Under the pieces are notes generated by a model that did not search any database, was not told where the DNA came from, and saw only the letters and a program-made list of their open reading frames with translations. From the NCBI GenBank assembly GCA_950022655.1, contig OX465583.1, positions 17,721,318-17,785,317 on the forward strand: a stretch of DNA of 64,000 nt. Direction: 5' to 3'. This document shows, piece after piece, positions 60,982 to 64,000 of the stretch (positions are counted from its first letter, which is position 1; the number at the start of each line of letters is the position of its first letter). Origin of the DNA: Alentia gelatinosa. Taxonomy: Eukaryota; Annelida; Polychaeta; Phyllodocida; Polynoidae. Made by a program: the position numbers and the translations under genes.

Positions 60982-63857
60982 ATGACGATGGAGGAAATTG
61001 TGCACGTGAAGGAGTTGAGGGTGGGACATCTGAATATCTGGAGTCTACTTGGGAAAATCGAAATGGTGAGAATCGAATGTGCTGAGTTCTTTGATATTAT
61101 GACTTTCACTGAAAGTTGGTTGACCGAACTTGTCTCGGACCAGTTAATTGCTATGAAAGGCTATAGTCATTTTAGAGTTGATAGAGCGTGGTCGGAGGAT
61201 GACGGTGATATCCCAAAAATAGGGGGAGGTATATGTACTTATTTTAGATCTGACATAAAACTGACCAAATTTAAAAATGGCTTGTTTGACACTTCAACGA
61301 AACACATTGAAGCTCAATTTTTACACCTGAGTAGAGTGAATCAGAAAGATGTTATCTATATAGCAGTTTATAAACCACCAGATGGTAATGTAGATATTTT
61401 TCTGGACACACTACAGAACTTCATAGATGTTAATGGGCCAGAACTACGCACTAAGAAAGTTATCTATATCGGTGATTTTAACATAAACTGGCTTGACCCT
61501 AAGCATAAAGATACAATCAACCTCAAAACCTGGGTCAAATTAAATGGGTATTCACAACTAGTTACGGAGCATACAAGAGTCACAAAACTCACCTCTTCAT
61601 GCATAGACCTTGTTGTTACCGACTTAACTGACCTCAAAGCTTGTGGGGTGGAGAAAAAGAACATGAGTGATCATAGCTTGACATATATAATTTTTGGTAA
61701 ACACAAAAAGATAATTAAAAATAAGGATTTTTATGGCAGATCAGCTAGAAACTTTGATGGAACATTATATGCTCAGCTTGTTGATGCCGATAATTGGCAA
61801 GAATTTGATCTGGAGACTGATGTTGATAAAGCTTGGGAAATGATGTACACCATCTTTATAAGAAATTTAGATAAAATGTGTCCGACAAAAAAATTCCGTG
61901 TTAGAGTAGATAAACAGCCTTGGCTTACAAACGAGCTCATTGAGCTCATAAAGGATAAGGATAGTGCCCTCCGTAGAGCCCATAGAACAGGTAATCCTGA
62001 GGACTGGGATAGAGCAAAATACTTACGTAACTACACCAAAAAAGCTATAATCAACGCAAAATCAGACCATATTAAAGAAAACCTTCTTAATCACAAATCA
62101 GATGTAAAAAAAATTTGGTTCGAAATTAACAAACTACTACCTAATAAAAAGGATAACACACACATTGACCTGGTGGATAACACCAGCAGTGACAAAATAC
62201 CGAATCACCTCACGGCCGACTACATCAACACCTATTTTTCTGAGATTGGCCCCAAGCTAGCCGAAAATATTAATGATACGTGGGCTTATGACGGAGCAAT
62301 TTCGGAGCAATTTGTTACCGATGTAGATACTGATGAGGAAGAACTCATGCACTTGATCAAAAAAATTGATATTTGGAAGTCCTCGGGCTTACCCGCAATC
62401 TCAAGTAGATTTTTGAAGGTAGCATTGTTGGCTTTTTTGCTGAAAGTACTTAAGCTGTTCCGACTATCTCTGACGTCCGGCGTCTTCCCGTCTAAGTGGA
62501 AGGAAGCCCTTATTGTACCACTTAAGAAAGAAGGGAATAGTGACCAAGTATCTAACCTTCGCCCAATATCGTTGTTACCTGCTCCAGGCAAACTCCTAGA
62601 GAAAATTGTACAGCGTCGACTCATGGAACACTGTGAGGTTAACAATCTGCTTACTGCTGAACAGGGCGGGTTTAGACCTGGCCACTCGACAGTGGATACA
62701 AATGTTAAGTTTACGGAAGATATTTTCCGAGCCATGAACGATAGGGAGGTGACAGTTGCAGTGTTCATTGACCAAAAGAAGGCTTTTGATACGGTGAACC
62801 ACAAAATTCTTCTTGACAAACTGGAACTCCTAGGGATAAGGGGACCTATTTTTAGATGGGTCACCAGTTACCTATGTCACCGCTCTCAGAGAACTATGGC
62901 GAATGGTGTCATTTCCGACCAACAAATTATACGCTGCGGAGTCCCACAGGGCTCCATTTTAGGACCGTTTTTTTTCCTGGTCTATATAAATGACATCATT
63001 CGTGTACTGGACTCGGGTAACTGTAAGTTATATATGCTGACGACACTGTCGTTTATGGCTCGGGCGTAGAACTTGACCAAGTGATAGATGCTGTGCAGGC
63101 TAATCTCGACAAAGTCACGAAATGGTGCAGCTCAAATCGGCTAACGATAAACGAAAAGAAGACCAAATTTATGATATTCGGGACTAGACAAAAGCTTGCT
63201 AAGTGCCCTGACATTGCGAACCCACTAAACATTAGAGGAACCCCGATTGATAGAGTGCATCAATTCAAGTATCTGGGAGTTTGCCTGGATCAGAACCTAA
63301 CTATGTCTAGTCATGTGGACTCTGTCTTAAGAATCACTGCTCATAAGGCTTTCACCTTGAAAAAGTTACGGGTTTATATTGATGTTCATACTGCTACCTT
63401 GATGTATAAAAGCATGGTCTTGCCTTACTTCGATTATGCAGATGTTTTATATGGTGGTGCAGCCAAGTATAAATTGGACAGACTACAAAGTATTCAGAAT
63501 AAGTGCCTTAGGACAGTTTTTAACGCAAGGGAGTATATCCCAGTTATTAGTCTACACCAACGTTCCAGGTCGCAAAACTTATTAGCACGAAGAACAACTC
63601 ACTTGAACAACTATATGTACCTACAAACATAATTGAATGACCTACTTGAAGAAAAGAGAGAAATCCACACAAGACAACATGATGCTAAAACTTTCAAGGT
63701 AACCAAACCCAACATCGAAGCTTATAAAAGGAGCGCGCTGTACAGAGGAGCGATTAGTTGGAACGGTCTCACATCGAGCATGAGAAATACAGACAGTTAC
63801 CTATCTTTTAAATTTAAACAAAAGATCTGGGCTTTGTCCAAGAACCAGATAGTTTGA
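60982..63857 (+). pseudogene. CR1/Jockey-type LINE, endonuclease and reverse transcriptase ORF2, inactivated
   Basis: The first frame (60982-63069) has an APE-type endonuclease, residues about 10-235: GHLNIWSL, FTESWL, GGGICTYFRSDI, YKPPDGN, IYIGDFNINW, SDHSLTYIIF. The RT then runs from about residue 510: VSNLRPISLLPAPGKLLEKI, GGFRPGHST, VAVFIDQKKAFDTVNH, CGVPQGSILGPF. A length change of one or two bases at about 63028-63033 moves the catalytic YADDT into another frame (63033-63047). That frame runs on through FKYLGVCLDQNL and YKSMVLPYFDYADVLY to a TAA at 63630-63632, beyond which the C-terminal tail (YKRSALYRGAISWNGL) is still open to 63857. Two lesions imply a dead but recent copy. ORF1 is not identified upstream. 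Clade assignment is approximate. Confidence 0.88.
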
Positions 63858-64000
63858 TGTTTCCTACTTGACTCCGTAGTGCACACCCCCCGATTTTGTC
63901 TTGAGTCAATGTAATAGTGTAAGAAATCTGAAGCTATTCGAGATCTTATTAACCATGTCCTGCTACTAGGAACTACTTGTATTATACAAAACTAGTAGTT
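63858..64000 (+). other. 3' UTR of the LINE, to window edge
   Basis: Follows the RT C-terminal tail. No poly-A or end repeat before the edge, so the element's 3' boundary is outside the window. Confidence 0.5.

Overview
The window is animal nuclear DNA with one recognisable host gene and a large amount of transposon-derived sequence. The gene is a spliced, minus-strand orthologue of the MYST-family histone acetyltransferase KAT6 (MOZ/MORF; Drosophila Enok). Small exons with GT-AG boundaries, introns of about 0.4-3.5 kb, a tRNA-derived SINE family with (GTTT)n and 'TTTAACGTCC'-like tails, and many short inverted-repeat elements suggest a marine invertebrate, probably a mollusc or other lophotrochozoan. 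That placement is inference; nothing here fixes the species.

Layout. 26.2-27.1 kb: a CpG-containing region with two pairs of CCAT/ATGG (YY1-like) motifs and a strong minus-strand donor at 26839/26838, taken as the KAT6 promoter and a non-coding first exon. 25.9 kb down to base 1: KAT6 coding exons on the minus strand, in order: two winged-helix domains (one exon), double PHD finger (four exons), a MYT1/KAT7-type C2HC finger (one exon, completed inside a 200-N gap), a low-complexity His/Gly exon broken by the gap, then the MYST zinc finger and acetyltransferase domain (five exons), followed by basic, RS-like and strongly acidic C-terminal exons that run off the left edge. Reading-frame phases agree across every junction except one (4216 to 3055), where a short exon is missing from the model. 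A 19-nt microexon at 3150-3168 would fit.

The KAT6 introns carry at least eleven copies or fragments of a roughly 240-bp repeat with inverted ends (CAGGGATGTCAGTT), several SINE copies, a pogo-like MITE whose middle has become a tandem array, a 46-63-bp minisatellite, and a 61-bp tandem repeat that duplicates a 3' splice site with the start of its exon.

27-53 kb has no convincing host gene. It holds poly-C/poly-G tracts, MITEs with visible TIRs (Harbinger-like with TTA/TAA duplications, pogo-like with TA), a GC-rich 1.06-kb TIR element, fold-back elements, a full SINE, a LINE tail, and a fragment of an uncharacterised repetitive protein family. At 52.98-53.2 kb there is a promoter-like cluster (NRF1-, ETS- and TCTCGCGAGA-type motifs) with no identified gene.

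53.8-64 kb is retrotransposon-rich: a 5'-truncated non-LTR element (about 53.87-55.09 kb), a three-level nest of TIR elements (58.99-60.31 kb), a broken Penelope-like reverse transcriptase (about 60.55-60.92 kb), and a nearly full-length endonuclease/reverse-transcriptase ORF of a CR1/Jockey-type LINE (60.98-63.86 kb) inactivated by a frameshift at its catalytic motif and by an in-frame stop. No CRISPR array, rRNA gene or functional tRNA gene was seen. I did not find a coherent new multi-gene system. The most unusual items are the nested TIR elements, the duplicated splice acceptor, and the KAT6 architecture with an extra C2HC finger.
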